Shown here piece by piece: positions 9,734 to 19,605 of a stretch of 64,000 bases of DNA. The DNA is from Sulfitobacter brevis (lineage in GTDB: Bacteria; Pseudomonadota; Alphaproteobacteria; Rhodobacterales; Rhodobacteraceae): positions 248,001 through 312,000 of the forward strand of contig NZ_FOMW01000001.1 in the NCBI RefSeq assembly GCF_900112755.1. Direction: 5' to 3'. The stretch's first letter is position 1. Every line of letters begins with the position of its first letter. The position numbers and the translations under genes were made by a program. The notes under the pieces were generated by a model, which saw only the letters and a program-made list of their open reading frames with translations, was not told where the DNA came from and ran no database searches.

Positions 9734-10264
9734 TTATGGTGCAATCGCTTTCACACGGTCGTGCAGCCATTCCAGTGCCGGATCGTGCAGGCCGACCTCG
9801 CTGAGATGGGTGGCCGTGTTGTACAGATATTCCGTATTCGGCCCGCGCCCGCCAACCGCACGTGCGATGATATGAGCCTGCTCTTCGAGAGGCAGTCCGC
9901 CGCAATATTGCTCATGCGCTTCGTCAATCACATAGGTCACCGCCACCACATCGCGGCCGTCGGTCAGGCGGATTTGCAGGTTTTTCTCGACATAGGCCGA
10001 AGAAATCAACTCGCGCTCGCGCAAATATTCAAGCGTTGCATCCTCATGGCCCTCCGCGACCCGCAAAGCGATGCCCTCGCAGGCGGAACCGACATCCTCG
10101 TCCAGCGCCAGCACCAATCCCGGGACGTCTTCGGTGCCGCGATGATGAATCGAGCGCATGCAGAACGACCGCGCGTATCCCGGCAAGGTGCCAATCACCC
10201 GCTCGGCCACTTCAAACCCCGGATTCCACAACAAGCTGCCATATCCGAAAACCCACATCGCCAT
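9734..10264 (-). CDS. ChaC-like gamma-glutamylcyclotransferase
   Basis: This 176-residue cytoplasmic protein matches the ChaC family, which cleaves glutathione to 5-oxoproline and Cys-Gly. The N-terminal signature FGYGSLLWNPGF is intact, the candidate catalytic glutamate lies in ACEGIALRV, and the C-terminal half has GGRGPNTEYLYNT, typical of ChaC. I chose the ATG at 10264 because GGAAGGA lies about 9 bases upstream; an upstream ATG at 10303 adds 13 atypical residues. It is divergent from the DUF2125 gene. Confidence 0.9.
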   Translation of the reverse strand: MAMWVFGYGSLLWNPGFEVAERVIGTLPGYARSFCMRSIHHRGTEDVPGLVLALDEDVGSACEGIALRVAEGHEDATLEYLRERELISSAYVEKNLQIRLTDGRDVVAVTYVIDEAHEQYCGGLPLEEQAHIIARAVGGRGPNTEYLYNTATHLSEVGLHDPALEWLHDRVKAIAP

Positions 10265-10332
10265 AACATCTGGTCCTTCCCTCAGACCTTGGATAAACCG
10301 CATCTTGCGTTTGAGTTAAAGGGTTTTCGAGG

Positions 10333-11337
10333 ATGCGTATGTTGATCTGGCTTGGTGTGCTTCTTGCAATCGTCTGGGGCGTGTGGTGGTGGGCCGCAAC
10401 GACAGGGGCCGAGCGGGCCGTGAACGTCTTGTTGCAGGACCGGCGCAGCGCAGGCTGGGACGCCACCATAACACAGGTCGATCATTCGGGATTTCCCTTA
10501 CGCCTGCAAACCCAGATCAGCGACCTGACCCTCAGCGATCCTGCCCATGGCTTTGCGATCGAGCTTGACCGCCTGACCGCCAGTGCACCTGCGTGGTGGC
10601 CGGGCTATTTGACGCTGGCCCTGCCGGACACGCCCATCGAAATTATCGGCCCAGCCGGTCGTGCGACCGCGCATCTGACCGAAGGCCAGATCGATTTGCG
10701 CCTGAAACCGGGACAGGCGTTGGAAGTGCAGGCTTTGAGCGCGACCAGCGGTGCCGTTTCGCTCGAAACCCCCGACGGTGTGATCGCTTCGGCGGATCAA
10801 ATGCGTCTGGCCGCAGTGCAGGAGCCTGCCACCAAGAATGCGTACAGTCTTGAGGTTAACGCCGCGAATATCGTTCCCGGCCCGTTGACCCGCGCGGTGT
10901 TGGGCGTGCCCGAAGATTTCCCCGTGGTGCTGGATGACTTGACCGCCGATGTCGCTGTCAGTTTCGATCGCGCTTGGGATCGCCGCGCGCTTGAACGCAA
11001 CTATCCCCAACCGCGCCGGATCGAAATCCGGCAGGCGCTGGCGACATGGGGGCCGGTGGGCCTCTCTGCTGCGGGCGATGTCATAGTCGACGAAGCGGGC
11101 GTTCCGGATGGTTCCGTAACGCTGGTAGTGCAAAACTGGCTGCAGATGCTGGATTTCGTTCAGGCGACAGGCGCGTTCCCGCCCGCCCGCAGGACGCAAT
11201 TTGAATCGGTTCTCCGTGCGCTTTCAAACATGGGCGGAGACGCCGATAATTTGAATCTAAAGCTCGATTTCAAGGCAGGGCAAATGGCCGTAGGCCCGAT
11301 CCCGCTGGGGCCGGCGCCAAAACTGATCCTGCGCTGA
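10333..11337 (+). CDS. DUF2125 family membrane-anchored protein
   Basis: This 334-residue protein has an N-terminal membrane anchor (residues 2-20, LIWLGVLLAIVWGVWWW) followed by a long predicted beta-rich periplasmic domain. The opening SAGWDATITQVDHSGFPLRLQTQISDL is characteristic of DUF2125, in which the GFP motif sits shortly after the membrane anchor. I know of no established function; the repeated amphipathic strands resemble AsmA/lipid-transfer-like beta-layers, but that is a guess. It is divergent from the ChaC gene and convergent with the extensin-like gene. Confidence 0.85.
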   Translation: MRMLIWLGVLLAIVWGVWWWAATTGAERAVNVLLQDRRSAGWDATITQVDHSGFPLRLQTQISDLTLSDPAHGFAIELDRLTASAPAWWPGYLTLALPDTPIEIIGPAGRATAHLTEGQIDLRLKPGQALEVQALSATSGAVSLETPDGVIASADQMRLAAVQEPATKNAYSLEVNAANIVPGPLTRAVLGVPEDFPVVLDDLTADVAVSFDRAWDRRALERNYPQPRRIEIRQALATWGPVGLSAAGDVIVDEAGVPDGSVTLVVQNWLQMLDFVQATGAFPPARRTQFESVLRALSNMGGDADNLNLKLDFKAGQMAVGPIPLGPAPKLILR

Positions 11338-11365
11338 CAAAACCGCACAGGACCGCTCGCAGGGT

Positions 11366-12160
11366 TTACTGGCAGTAAGTTCCCGCGCGGTAGCGGGCGG
11401 TATCAAAGTGAAAGTGGTCTTGGTGGTAGCGGTCGGCATCGGGTCCGAGCACTGTGCCGAACGGCCCGCAGGCACCCCCATGCATCCGACGCATCACCTT
11501 GCTGGTACCGCCCGCGCTCCACCCCTGCAAAACGCTGATCTCCGATCCATTGGCAAGCTGGAAGCCCGAAATATCGATGGCGCGTCCTTTGCCATGCTCG
11601 GATACCTTGCCGCCTGCTTGGTTATTGCGGGTCCGGCAGATGTAATGCGCCGCGACGCGCAGGCCCTTCAGCCCGCCACCGGTCTTTGACAACGCAGGCT
11701 TGGCCGACCCTTCGACCCACTTTTTCAAAGCACTGGCGGTAGTACAATCCATCAAAGCCGACTGGCTGAGCGCAATCCCCGAGACTGACCGTACCCGCAC
11801 AGCATTCTCGATACCGCAGGCATCAATGCGCCCGTCAACCGCGCCAACCGTTTCCCCTTGAATGGACAGATCACCGCAAACCGCCCCCTTTGCACGGAGC
11901 TTGCGTTCGGCCCGCCCGACCTTCTCGTCCTTGCCCGAGCGGAATAGCGGCCGCAGCGATTTGAACAATCCGCCACGTTCGCGCACTTCATCGTCGCCGA
12001 TGTCTCGTGCAGGCTGGCTGATCGCGCCTGACGGGGCAACCTGAACGGATTGAACGCCAGTGCCGCCGCTGCGCTCCATCGGGCGCAGCGAGGATTCAGG
12101 CGTCTGCGCCCATGTGCATTGCGAGGTGATCAGCAAGGGAATGAGCAACAGACGTTTCAT
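11366..12160 (-). CDS. Extensin-like (VanY/M15-fold) family secreted protein
   Basis: This 264-residue protein has a signal peptide ([19 protein letters not shown]). The C-terminal domain (about 95-264) has the extensin-like family signature. Within it, SEHGKGRAIDI and DHFHFD reproduce the S-x-H-x2-G-x-A-x-D and H-x-H zinc pattern of LAS (VanY/M15) peptidases, so a cell-wall peptidase activity is a fair inference. Several paired cysteines suggest disulfides in the periplasm. The ATG at 12160 overlaps the stop of the upstream dehydrogenase gene (ATGA), which fixes the start. Confidence 0.87.
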   Translation of the reverse strand: MKRLLLIPLLITSQCTWAQTPESSLRPMERSGGTGVQSVQVAPSGAISQPARDIGDDEVRERGGLFKSLRPLFRSGKDEKVGRAERKLRAKGAVCGDLSIQGETVGAVDGRIDACGIENAVRVRSVSGIALSQSALMDCTTASALKKWVEGSAKPALSKTGGGLKGLRVAAHYICRTRNNQAGGKVSEHGKGRAIDISGFQLANGSEISVLQGWSAGGTSKVMRRMHGGACGPFGTVLGPDADRYHQDHFHFDTARYRAGTYCQ

Positions 12161-13074
12161 TTTTTCGCGCTCCTGCCAAAGTCCGGCGCGGCAGTGTCCT
12201 GTCCGGCCTCGATAATGCCGCGCCGGATGGCACGGGTGCGGGTGAAATAGGCATGCAGATGGTCGCCGTCCCCGCGCCGGATTGCGCGTTGCAGGGCAAA
12301 GAGTTCCTCGGTGAAGCGACCCAAAATTTCCAGCGTCGCGTCCTTGTTGCTCAGGAAAACGTCGCGCCACATGGTCGGGTCCGAGGCGGCGATGCGGGTA
12401 AAGTCGCGGAAACCAGCAGCGGAGTATTTCACCACTTCGCTATCCGTTACACGCCGCAGATCATCGGCGACCCCGACCATCGTATAGGCAATCAGGTGCG
12501 GCGTATGTGACGTCACCGCAAGCACCAGATCATGGTGCTCGGCGTCCATCTCTTCGACATTGGCGCCCATGCCTTCCCACAGGCTGCGCAACTGCGCGAC
12601 GGCCTCGGGCGCGGTGCCCTCAACAGGGACCAGCAGGCACCAACGATTGTCAAAAAGCTCGGCAAAGCCAGAACGTGGGCCGGAATGTTCGGTCCCCGCC
12701 AGCGGGTGACCGGGAATGAAGTGCACCCCTTCAGGCAGATGCGGGCTGACCTGCGCAATCACATCAGCCTTAACCGAGCCTACGTCCGTCAGAGTGCATC
12801 CCGTTTTCAACGCAGGTGCGAGCTCCGCCGCGACAGCGCCCATCACCCCGACAGGCACGCAGAGCACCACCAGATCCGCCCCCTCGACCGCCTCGGCCAT
12901 CGTATCACAGACCCGATCACACAGTCCGATTTCCCGCGCCGTGTCGCGGGTCTCGGCGGAGCGCGCGTAGCCGGTAATCTCGCCCGCCAGCCCGCTACGT
13001 TTCATCGCCCAGAACATTGACGAGGCAATGAGCCCCAAGCCGATCAAGGCGACGCGTTCATATACCTGTGCCAT
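12157..13074 (-). CDS. tyrC: Prephenate/arogenate dehydrogenase family protein
   Basis: This 305-residue NAD(P)-dependent enzyme oxidatively decarboxylates prephenate or arogenate in tyrosine synthesis. The Rossmann motif [12 protein letters not shown] is at residues 8-19. The conserved [11 protein letters not shown] substrate-binding segment lies in the middle, followed by [10 protein letters not shown]. The start at 13074 lies inside the last codons of hisC (17-bp overlap). The hisC-tyrC arrangement is common in alphaproteobacteria, where the HisC-like aminotransferase may also serve tyrosine/phenylalanine transamination. The symbol is family-level; cofactor and substrate preference cannot be read here. 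Confidence 0.9.
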   Translation of the reverse strand: MAQVYERVALIGLGLIASSMFWAMKRSGLAGEITGYARSAETRDTAREIGLCDRVCDTMAEAVEGADLVVLCVPVGVMGAVAAELAPALKTGCTLTDVGSVKADVIAQVSPHLPEGVHFIPGHPLAGTEHSGPRSGFAELFDNRWCLLVPVEGTAPEAVAQLRSLWEGMGANVEEMDAEHHDLVLAVTSHTPHLIAYTMVGVADDLRRVTDSEVVKYSAAGFRDFTRIAASDPTMWRDVFLSNKDATLEILGRFTEELFALQRAIRRGDGDHLHAYFTRTRAIRRGIIEAGQDTAAPDFGRSAKK

Positions 13075-14158
13075 CCGCGCTCCCGTTTTTAAACTGGCGC
13101 ACTGCATGGACGACACGGCGGCAACCGCGCTCGTCCCCCACTGTAATACGCAGACATTGCGGCAGGTTATACCCCGCCACACGGCGCACGATCAGCCCTT
13201 GGGTTTGCAGATAGGCGTCACAAGCTTCGGCCTCATCCTGCGAGGCAAAGCGGGCCAGCACGAAATTGGCGCAGGACACATCCGAGGGCACACCCATCTC
13301 GGCCAGAGCATCGGCCATCCATGTGCGCCAGCGGGCGTTTTCGCTGCGGCAATGTTCAGTATAGGCAGTGTCGCGCACGGCCGCGATTGCCCCTGCCAGT
13401 GCGGGGCGCGACAGGTTGAACGGCCCGCGAATGCGGTTCAGCACATCAATAATCGGCTTGGGGCCGTAACCCCAGCCGACCCGCAAACCGCCCAGCCCAT
13501 AAATCTTGGAGAAGGTCCGTGTCATCACCACATTTTCGCGGCTTTCCACTAGGGCTGCCCCCGCGTCATAGCCATCGACAAACTCGGCATAGGCCCCGTC
13601 GAGCGCCAGCAGCGCGCCTTTGGGCATGCGATCTGCCAAGCGGGCGATTTCCGCCATGCCGATCATCGTGCCTGTCGGGTTGGCCGGGTTGGCCAGATAT
13701 ACCACGCGCGTGCGGTCGGTGCAGGCCCGCAGGATCGCGTCAACATCCACCACCCGCTCGCGCTCGGGCACCACCACAGGGGTCGCACCGCAGGCATGGG
13801 CATAGATCGGATACATCGAAAACCCGTGTTCTGTGAACACCACCTCATCGCCCGGACCGGCATAGGCATCAGCCAACAGCTTGAGGATTTCACCCGAGCC
13901 TGCGCCGCAAATCACCCGCTCGGGATCGACGTTCCAGACATCACCGATCGCCTCGCGCAGGGCGGCATGATCGGTCGAAGGATAAAGATGCATCTCGCGG
14001 GCGGCTTGTGCGACTGCATCGCGCGCCGCATCGCTGGCCCCCAAAGGGTTCTCGTTGGACGACAGTTTCACCACGTTATCAACGCCCGCCACATGACTGG
14101 CACCGCCTTGATAAAGCGCGATATTCATAATGCCAGGCTGTGGCGTAATCTCGGTCAT
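13058..14158 (-). CDS. hisC: Histidinol-phosphate aminotransferase
   Basis: This 366-residue PLP enzyme transaminates imidazole-acetol phosphate in histidine synthesis. The N-terminal [12 protein letters not shown], the aspartate region around [14 protein letters not shown], and the PLP-lysine motif [18 protein letters not shown] are all intact. I chose the ATG at 14158 ([13 protein letters not shown]), preceded by GGGGAG; an in-frame extension to 14242 has no family support. Given the overlap with the prephenate/arogenate dehydrogenase gene, it may work in aromatic amino acid transamination as well. Confidence 0.93.
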   Translation of the reverse strand: MTEITPQPGIMNIALYQGGASHVAGVDNVVKLSSNENPLGASDAARDAVAQAAREMHLYPSTDHAALREAIGDVWNVDPERVICGAGSGEILKLLADAYAGPGDEVVFTEHGFSMYPIYAHACGATPVVVPERERVVDVDAILRACTDRTRVVYLANPANPTGTMIGMAEIARLADRMPKGALLALDGAYAEFVDGYDAGAALVESRENVVMTRTFSKIYGLGGLRVGWGYGPKPIIDVLNRIRGPFNLSRPALAGAIAAVRDTAYTEHCRSENARWRTWMADALAEMGVPSDVSCANFVLARFASQDEAEACDAYLQTQGLIVRRVAGYNLPQCLRITVGDERGCRRVVHAVRQFKNGSADGTGI

Positions 14159-14298
14159 TTGTGTTGGGCTCCCCAGGACGCTGCCCCCTTTTAGCGGCGC
14201 AAAACGCCCTGTACCACCGACAAATCGCGCGTATCCGGCCACGCGCAGTTTCGCGCGCGTCGGCTGTTACCCCCGCGCCAAACGGCCCCTGCTCGCAA

Positions 14299-14724
14299 TT
14301 ACGCCGCAGCCTGCGGAGGCATGCAGGCCAGCAAGGCCGCCCTGACCTTTTCCGGCCATGGGATCGAGCAGTGTTTATCCAGATCGGACGCCGCCAGAAC
14401 CTGCGTGCTGGACCAGCGCTTTTGGCCCTCAAAGCTGATGTCATGATGGACCGTGACCGAGGACCGCCCGATCTTCAGAATCGTCATCTCGAAGGTTAAC
14501 TCTTCCCCAAAGAACGACGGGCTGGAAAAATCGCAAGTCAGATGCACGGTCGGCGTGCCCCAACGTTCATTCCAGATCATCTCATGCCATGGAAATCCGA
14601 GCTTGAGCCAGAACTCCTCATTCACGCCATTAAGGATGTTGAGGTAGGACGGAAAATACGCCGTGCCCGAGATATCGCAATCGCCAAAGTTCAGCATCCG
14701 CGTGGTTCTGAAAGGCATGTCCAT
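14299..14724 (-). CDS. Acyl-CoA thioesterase, 4HBT hotdog family
   Basis: This 141-residue protein has the 4-hydroxybenzoyl-CoA thioesterase signature: MLNFGDCDISGTAYFPSYL, with D15 and D17 in the F-x-D-x-D-x2-G-x2-Y-x3-Y pattern. It continues with the central helix and the strand TVHHDISFEGQKRWSS. Such enzymes hydrolyse aromatic or short acyl-CoA esters. No catabolic genes flank it, so the substrate stays open. It sits 140 bp upstream of hisC and may be transcribed with it. Confidence 0.85.
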   Translation of the reverse strand: MDMPFRTTRMLNFGDCDISGTAYFPSYLNILNGVNEEFWLKLGFPWHEMIWNERWGTPTVHLTCDFSSPSFFGEELTFEMTILKIGRSSVTVHHDISFEGQKRWSSTQVLAASDLDKHCSIPWPEKVRAALLACMPPQAAA

Positions 14725-14805
14725 AGTCGTGCTCCTGCGTGGTATCGGCTCGGGGTCTAAAACGGGTTTACCCAGTCTAGATCAACATCGCTGACCCTGA
14801 AAACG

Positions 14806-14837
14806 AAAAAGGCCGCACCCTGCGGCGCGGCCTTTCC
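14806..14837 (-). terminator. Rho-independent terminator of rpsD
   Basis: A perfect 9-bp stem (14808-14816 with 14827-14835, AAAGGCCGC/GCGGCCTTT) is followed on the minus strand by TTTTTCGTTTTC. It lies about 22 bases after the rpsD stop. Confidence 0.85.
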
Positions 14838-14857
14838 AAATGTAGCGCTCAAAAACC

Positions 14858-15478
14858 TTAGTTTTTGGCGTAGAATTCGACAACGAGGTTCGGTTCCATC
14901 ATGACAGGGTAAGGTACGTCGCCCAGTGCAGGCGTGCGCACGAAAGTCGCTGTCAGTTTGGAGTGGTCCGCATCGATGTAGTCAGGCACATCGCGCTCGG
15001 CCAATTGAGTGGCCTCAAGGATCGCTGCCATCTGCTTGGAACGGTCACGGACTTCGATCACGTCGCCTTCTTTAACGCGATAGGAAGGAATGTTAACCTT
15101 TTTGCCGTTAACACGGACGTGGCCGTGGTTCACGAACTGGCGTGCGGCGAAAACGGTCGCCACGAACTTGGCGCGGTACACAACGGCGTCCAGACGACGC
15201 TCGAGCAGACCAATCAGGTTTTCACCTGTATCGCCTTTAACACGCTCGGCTTCGCCGTAGATGCGGCGGAACTGCTTTTCGGTCAGGTCGCCGTAGTAGC
15301 CCTTGAGCTTCTGCTTGGCGCGCAGCTGGATACCGAAATCGGAAATCTTTGCCTTCCGGCGCTGACCGTGCTGGCCGGGGCCATATTCACGACGGTTTAC
15401 TGGGGATTTAGGACGGCCCCAGATGTTTTCGCCCATGCGACGGTCTAGTTTGTGCTTGGCAGACGTGCGTTTTGTCAC
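14858..15478 (-). CDS. rpsD: 30S ribosomal protein S4
   Basis: This 206-residue primary rRNA-binding protein nucleates assembly of the 30S body. The protein opens [21 protein letters not shown], as in other alphaproteobacteria. The S4 RNA-binding domain follows with [47 protein letters not shown] chose the GTG at 15478: GGAG lies 7 bases upstream and the resulting length is exactly that of relatives. It stands alone with its own promoter and terminator, unlike enterobacteria, where rpsD lies in the alpha operon. Confidence 0.97.
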   Translation of the reverse strand: MTKRTSAKHKLDRRMGENIWGRPKSPVNRREYGPGQHGQRRKAKISDFGIQLRAKQKLKGYYGDLTEKQFRRIYGEAERVKGDTGENLIGLLERRLDAVVYRAKFVATVFAARQFVNHGHVRVNGKKVNIPSYRVKEGDVIEVRDRSKQMAAILEATQLAERDVPDYIDADHSKLTATFVRTPALGDVPYPVMMEPNLVVEFYAKN

Positions 15479-15592
15479 GGCTGTTCTCCTTCGGTTCGGG
15501 TTCCACTCGGGAACAATGAAGGGCGTTGTCCTCTGGGGGTCTCCCCCGACAGGCATCCCCTTGCGAGGGCCACCAACACCAATGAAGGGGCG

Positions 15593-15620
15593 CTTATACG
15601 TCCCGCGGGGTCGGAGTCAA
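15593..15620 (-). promoter_or_regulatory. Strong sigma-70 promoter of rpsD
   Basis: On the minus strand TTGACT (15620-15615) and TATAAG (15598-15593) are separated by 16 bases, close to consensus in both hexamers. Transcription would start near 15586, leaving a leader of about 105 bases before the rpsD GTG. Confidence 0.8.
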
Positions 15621-15645
15621 TGGGCGATGCGCGGGTTTATCCGGT

Positions 15646-16236
15646 TCACCCCATCGTTCGCGCCATCGCGGCGCAATCTGCATGGCGGTGGCAGGTCAGG
15701 ATGTGGTCGTTGACCAACCCGCAAGCCTCCATCCACGCATAGGTAATTGTCGGTCCACAGAATTTGAAGCCCGCCTTGCGCAGATCCTTGGATACCTGTT
15801 CAGAAAGCGCGGTTTTCGGCGGCACATCGGCCTGCGTGGCAAAGCGGTTTTGCAGCGGCGCACCGTCCACATAACGCCACATGAACTGGTCAAACCCGCC
15901 TTTGGCCTCGACCTCGATCCAGGCCTGCGCATTGGTGATCGCGGCCTCGATCTTGCCGCGATGCCGGATGATGCCCGCATCGCCCAGCAGACGCTGAACA
16001 TCGGCCTCCCCCCAGCCTGCGATGGTCTGCGGATCAAACCCCTCAAACGCCGCGCGAAAATTCTCGCGCCGCTTGAGGATCGTGATCCAGCTTAACCCGG
16101 CCTGAAACCCGTCAAGAATCAGCTTTTCCCATAGCGCCCGGCTGTCATATTCCGGCACGCCCCACTCGGTGTCATGATATGCGACATAGATCGGATCGTC
16201 GCCCGGCCAGCCGCACCGCTGTGGTTGATCTGACAT
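15646..16236 (-). CDS. tag: DNA-3-methyladenine glycosylase I
   Basis: This 196-residue repair enzyme excises 3-methyladenine from alkylated DNA. The N-terminal RCGWPGDDPIYVAYHDTEWGVP holds the conserved Cys and His of the Tag zinc site, and the C-terminal NDHILTCHRH supplies the second His-Cys part. The helix-hairpin-helix region FQAGLSWITILKRRENFRAAF is intact. Length is normal. It ends 25 bp before the rpsD promoter and is divergent from the EAL-domain gene. Confidence 0.95.
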   Translation of the reverse strand: MSDQPQRCGWPGDDPIYVAYHDTEWGVPEYDSRALWEKLILDGFQAGLSWITILKRRENFRAAFEGFDPQTIAGWGEADVQRLLGDAGIIRHRGKIEAAITNAQAWIEVEAKGGFDQFMWRYVDGAPLQNRFATQADVPPKTALSEQVSKDLRKAGFKFCGPTITYAWMEACGLVNDHILTCHRHADCAAMARTMG

Positions 16237-16336
16237 TGCCGCCCCCTATTGCATCGCAATTATACTAAATTTGACCATTAAGAGGTCATTATCGATTGAC
16301 GGCCAATATCGCGTTGGAACCGGAGAGGACTCTATC

Positions 16337-17164
16337 GTGGTCGTTACCCAAAGAAAACGCGCATTAGCCGACGTCCCCCCCGGCAGCGAAGATCCGATCA
16401 GCTTTGCAGTATCTCAGCGCGATAAAACCACTCTGGCAATGGTGCGCGAGGCGATTGCCCACCAGCAGACGCTGCTCGCCTATCAGCCGGTTATGCGCGC
16501 CGATGTGAGCCGCGTTGGCTTCTACGAAGGGCTGATCCGCATTCTGGATGTAACCGGACGGGTGATACCGGCCAGTGACTTCATTGACGTGGTCGAAGAT
16601 ACTGAAACAGGCCGCGAAATTGACGTGCTGGCGCTGCGGATGGGTTTGCAGACTCTGCGTGAAAACAGAGGCCTGCGCCTCTCGATCAACATGTCGGCGC
16701 GCTCCATCGGGTATCAACCGTGGAGCCGGACCTTAAGGCGGGCGCTCAACCTTGATGCAACAATCGGTGAGCGGTTGATTCTAGAAATTACCGAGCGTTC
16801 AGCCATGACCGTCCCCGAATTGGTCGCCCCCTTCATGGCCGACCTTCAACGTCACGGAGTATGTTTCGCGATGGACGACTTCGGCGCGGGCCAAACTGCG
16901 CTGCGCTATTTCAAGGATTTCGATTTTGACATGATTAAAATTGACGGGGAATTCATCAGGGGCATTGCCGAAACGCCTGACAACCGTGTGCTTACCGCCG
17001 CGCTGGTCTCTATCGCGCGGCACTTTGACATGGTGACCGTCGCCGAGAGCGTCGAAAATGCGGCCGATGCCGAGGTTTTGGTGAAAATGGGTGTTGATTG
17101 CTTGCAAGGGCACCTCTTCGCCGCCCCCACAACCCGCCCGCATTGGAGCCGTGAAACCACCTAG
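16337..17164 (+). CDS. EAL-type cyclic-di-GMP phosphodiesterase (EGL variant)
   Basis: This 275-residue soluble protein is essentially a lone EAL domain, expected to hydrolyse c-di-GMP to pGpG. The signature reads EGL (64-66) instead of EAL. The catalytic set otherwise looks complete: N118 in SINMS, E150/E153 in EITE, DDFG (180-183), K201 in IKID, E237, and Q257 in LQGHLF. I chose the GTG at 16337 because GAGAGGA sits 7 bases before it; a TTG at 16271 would add 22 residues without a good ribosome site. There is no visible sensor domain or membrane helix. It is divergent from tag. Confidence 0.82.
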   Translation: MVVTQRKRALADVPPGSEDPISFAVSQRDKTTLAMVREAIAHQQTLLAYQPVMRADVSRVGFYEGLIRILDVTGRVIPASDFIDVVEDTETGREIDVLALRMGLQTLRENRGLRLSINMSARSIGYQPWSRTLRRALNLDATIGERLILEITERSAMTVPELVAPFMADLQRHGVCFAMDDFGAGQTALRYFKDFDFDMIKIDGEFIRGIAETPDNRVLTAALVSIARHFDMVTVAESVENAADAEVLVKMGVDCLQGHLFAAPTTRPHWSRETT

Positions 17165-17355
17165 AAGAACTGCGAACCCCGCGACCGCACCGCATACAAA
17201 TTCATTGGCTATCCCCGCTCGCGCACAGGACGAGTTGCCGCAATGCAGCACATGCGGTATTACTCTCTCAGGAAGGCGGGGGGAGTCGCTATGTACCACA
17301 ACGGTATCTTGACGGAAGTTTTTCCTCGCCCAATCAGGTAGAGGAATTTCATTAC

Positions 17356-18531
17356 ATGACTAACGTCGTCATCGCATCCGCCGCCCGCACTGCTGTAGGC
17401 AGCTTTGGTGGATCATTTGCTAACACCCCAGCCCATGATCTTGGGGCCGCTGTTTTGAAAGAAATCGTCGCCCGTGCAGGCATTGACCCCTCCGAGGTGA
17501 GCGAAACCATCCTCGGTCAGGTTCTGACAGCCGCACAGGGTCAAAACCCCGCCCGTCAGGCCCATATTAACGCCGGCCTGCCCAAGGAAAGTGCCGCTTG
17601 GTCAATCAATCAGGTCTGCGGTTCCGGATTGCGTGCCGTGGCACTAGCCGCGCAACACATCCAGCTTGGCGATGCCAGCATCGTCGCCGCAGGCGGTCAA
17701 GAAAACATGACGATGAGCCCCCATGCGCAGAACCTGCGCGCGGGTCAGAAAATGGGCGATCTGCAGTTCATCGACACGATGATCAAAGACGGCCTTTGGG
17801 ATGCTTTCCACGGCTATCACATGGGCCAGACCGCCGAGAATGTTGCCGAAAAATGGCAGATCAGCCGTGATCAGCAGGACGAATTCGCCGTTGCCAGCCA
17901 GAACAAAGCCGAAGCCGCCCAGAAGGCCGGTAAATTCAGCGATGAGATCCTTGCCTATACCGTCAAAGGCCGCAAAGGCGATACCATCGTCGATGCCGAC
18001 GAATACATCCGCCACGGCGCAACGATGGAAGCGATGCAAAAACTGCGCCCCGCTTTTGCCAAAGACGGTTCGGTCACCGCGGCCAACGCGAGTGGCTTGA
18101 ATGACGGTGCCGCCGGCGCCCTGCTGATGAGCGCGGATGAAGCCGAAAAGCGCGGCATCACCCCGCTGGCCCGCATCGCCAGCTACGCGACAGCTGGTCT
18201 GGACCCGTCGATCATGGGCGTCGGACCAATCTATGCATCCCGCAAAGCGCTGGAAAAAGCAGGTTGGAAGCCGGAAGATCTCGATCTGGTCGAAGCCAAT
18301 GAAGCCTTCGCCGCGCAGGCCTGTGCCGTGAACAAGGAAATGGGCTGGGATCCGGCTGTTGTGAACGTAAATGGCGGCGCCATTGCGATCGGCCACCCTA
18401 TCGGCGCCTCCGGAGCGCGTATCCTTAACACTCTGCTGTTCGAAATGCAGCGCCGTGGTGCCAAAAAAGGTCTCGCGACGTTGTGTATCGGCGGCGGTAT
18501 GGGTGTTGCCATGTGCCTCGAGCGCCCCTAA
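17356..18531 (+). CDS. phaA: Acetyl-CoA C-acetyltransferase (beta-ketothiolase)
   Basis: This 391-residue thiolase condenses two acetyl-CoA to acetoacetyl-CoA, the first step of polyhydroxybutyrate synthesis. The catalytic residues are visible: C88 (NQVCGSG), H347 (GHPIGASG) and C377 (LCIGGGMG). Length and motifs match biosynthetic PhaA/PhbA. phaB follows after 75 bp, which supports this role over a degradative one. A GAGGA ribosome site precedes the ATG. Confidence 0.95.
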   Translation: MTNVVIASAARTAVGSFGGSFANTPAHDLGAAVLKEIVARAGIDPSEVSETILGQVLTAAQGQNPARQAHINAGLPKESAAWSINQVCGSGLRAVALAAQHIQLGDASIVAAGGQENMTMSPHAQNLRAGQKMGDLQFIDTMIKDGLWDAFHGYHMGQTAENVAEKWQISRDQQDEFAVASQNKAEAAQKAGKFSDEILAYTVKGRKGDTIVDADEYIRHGATMEAMQKLRPAFAKDGSVTAANASGLNDGAAGALLMSADEAEKRGITPLARIASYATAGLDPSIMGVGPIYASRKALEKAGWKPEDLDLVEANEAFAAQACAVNKEMGWDPAVVNVNGGAIAIGHPIGASGARILNTLLFEMQRRGAKKGLATLCIGGGMGVAMCLERP

Positions 18532-18539
18532 TGCTATCT

Positions 18540-18564
18540 GGGCGCGCAATTAAATTGCGCGTCC
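18540..18564 (+). other. Intercistronic stem-loop between phaA and phaB
   Basis: An 11-bp GC-rich stem (18540-18550 with 18554-18564, one G-T pair) lies just after the phaA stop without a T tract. It could protect or process the phaA mRNA 3' end rather than terminate transcription. Confidence 0.5.
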
Positions 18565-18606
18565 AGCACATACAGGGCAATAACATTACCTAAGGGGAGG
18601 ATTAAA

Positions 18607-19329
18607 ATGTCGCGAATTGCACTAGTCACCGGAGGCAGCCGAGGGATCGGGGCTGCCATTTCAAAAGAATTAAAAGAGGCAGGTTATACTGTTGCTGCGA
18701 CTTACGCCGGCAACGACGAAGCCGCCGCGGCCTTTTCCAAGGAAACCGGCATCAAAACATACAAATGGAACGTCGCCGATTATGACGACTCCAAAGCTGG
18801 AATCGAAAAGGTCGAAAGCGAACTTGGTCCGATTGAGGTAATTGTCGCCAACGCAGGCATCACCCGCGATGCGCCCTTCCACAAAATGACTCCGCAACAG
18901 TGGAACGAGGTTATCGACACGAACCTCACAGGCGTCTTCAACACAGTGCACCCGATCTGGCCTGGTATGCGCGAGCGAAAATTTGGCCGCATCGTCGTCA
19001 TTTCCTCGATCAACGGCCAGAAGGGCCAGTTCGCTCAGGTGAACTATGCCGCGACAAAAGCGGGCGATCTGGGCATCGTCAAGTCTCTGGCGCAAGAAGG
19101 CGCACGCGCAGGCATCACCGCCAATGCGATCTGCCCGGGGTATATCGGTACCGATATGGTCATGGCCGTGCCTGAAAAAGTTCGTGAAAGCATCATTGCG
19201 CAAATCCCCGCTGGCCGCCTTGGTGAGCCCGAAGAGATCGCCCGCGCTGTGAAATTTCTTGTCGCGGATGATGCGGGCTTCATCAACGGCTCAACGATCT
19301 CGGCCAACGGCGCACAATTTTTCGTCTAG
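18607..19329 (+). CDS. phaB: Acetoacetyl-CoA reductase
   Basis: This 240-residue short-chain dehydrogenase reduces acetoacetyl-CoA to (R)-3-hydroxybutyryl-CoA with NADPH for polyhydroxybutyrate synthesis. The cofactor motif TGGSRGIG is at 8-15, and the catalytic triad is S134 (ISSING), Y147 and K151 (YAATK). The sequence IDTNLTGVFN and the C-terminal NGSTISANGAQFF are typical of PhaB rather than FabG. An excellent GGGGAGG ribosome site lies before the ATG. The PHB synthase phaC is not in the window. Confidence 0.95.
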   Translation: MSRIALVTGGSRGIGAAISKELKEAGYTVAATYAGNDEAAAAFSKETGIKTYKWNVADYDDSKAGIEKVESELGPIEVIVANAGITRDAPFHKMTPQQWNEVIDTNLTGVFNTVHPIWPGMRERKFGRIVVISSINGQKGQFAQVNYAATKAGDLGIVKSLAQEGARAGITANAICPGYIGTDMVMAVPEKVRESIIAQIPAGRLGEPEEIARAVKFLVADDAGFINGSTISANGAQFFV

Positions 19330-19350
19330 ACCTAACGCCTTCTGAAAACG

Positions 19351-19386
19351 AAAAAGGCCGGATCACAACGATCCGGCCTTTCTGTT
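19351..19386 (+). terminator. Rho-independent terminator of phaA-phaB
   Basis: A perfect 12-bp stem (19353-19364 with 19370-19381, loop ACAAC) lies 24 bases after phaB and is followed by a short T-rich tail. Confidence 0.85.
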
Positions 19387-19605
19387 TTATAGCCTATCAA
19401 TTCTCTGCGTCACCTGTGGCCCGATCCGACACTCGCGCCTTACGAGATATGAAACCTGATCAGCGCGGCGCAGGCATTCGGGTGCCGAGAGCCACAATCA
19501 TGATCACCTGAGCGTCCGCTATTGCAACTCGCGCAGGCTGTTCATTCTCCGAGAAGCCAGAGTGGGTCTTTTGAAAGCCAACGGTATCCGTGAGACAGAA
19601 AGCAT
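19387..19605. other. Gene-free stretch between two plus-strand terminators
   Basis: About 220 bases after the phaB terminator contain no convincing CDS; only open frames of 20-28 codons occur. Because a second, strong plus-strand terminator closes this stretch (19606-19642), it could hold a small RNA. I could not identify a known RNA family here, and no clear promoter is visible. Confidence 0.4.
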
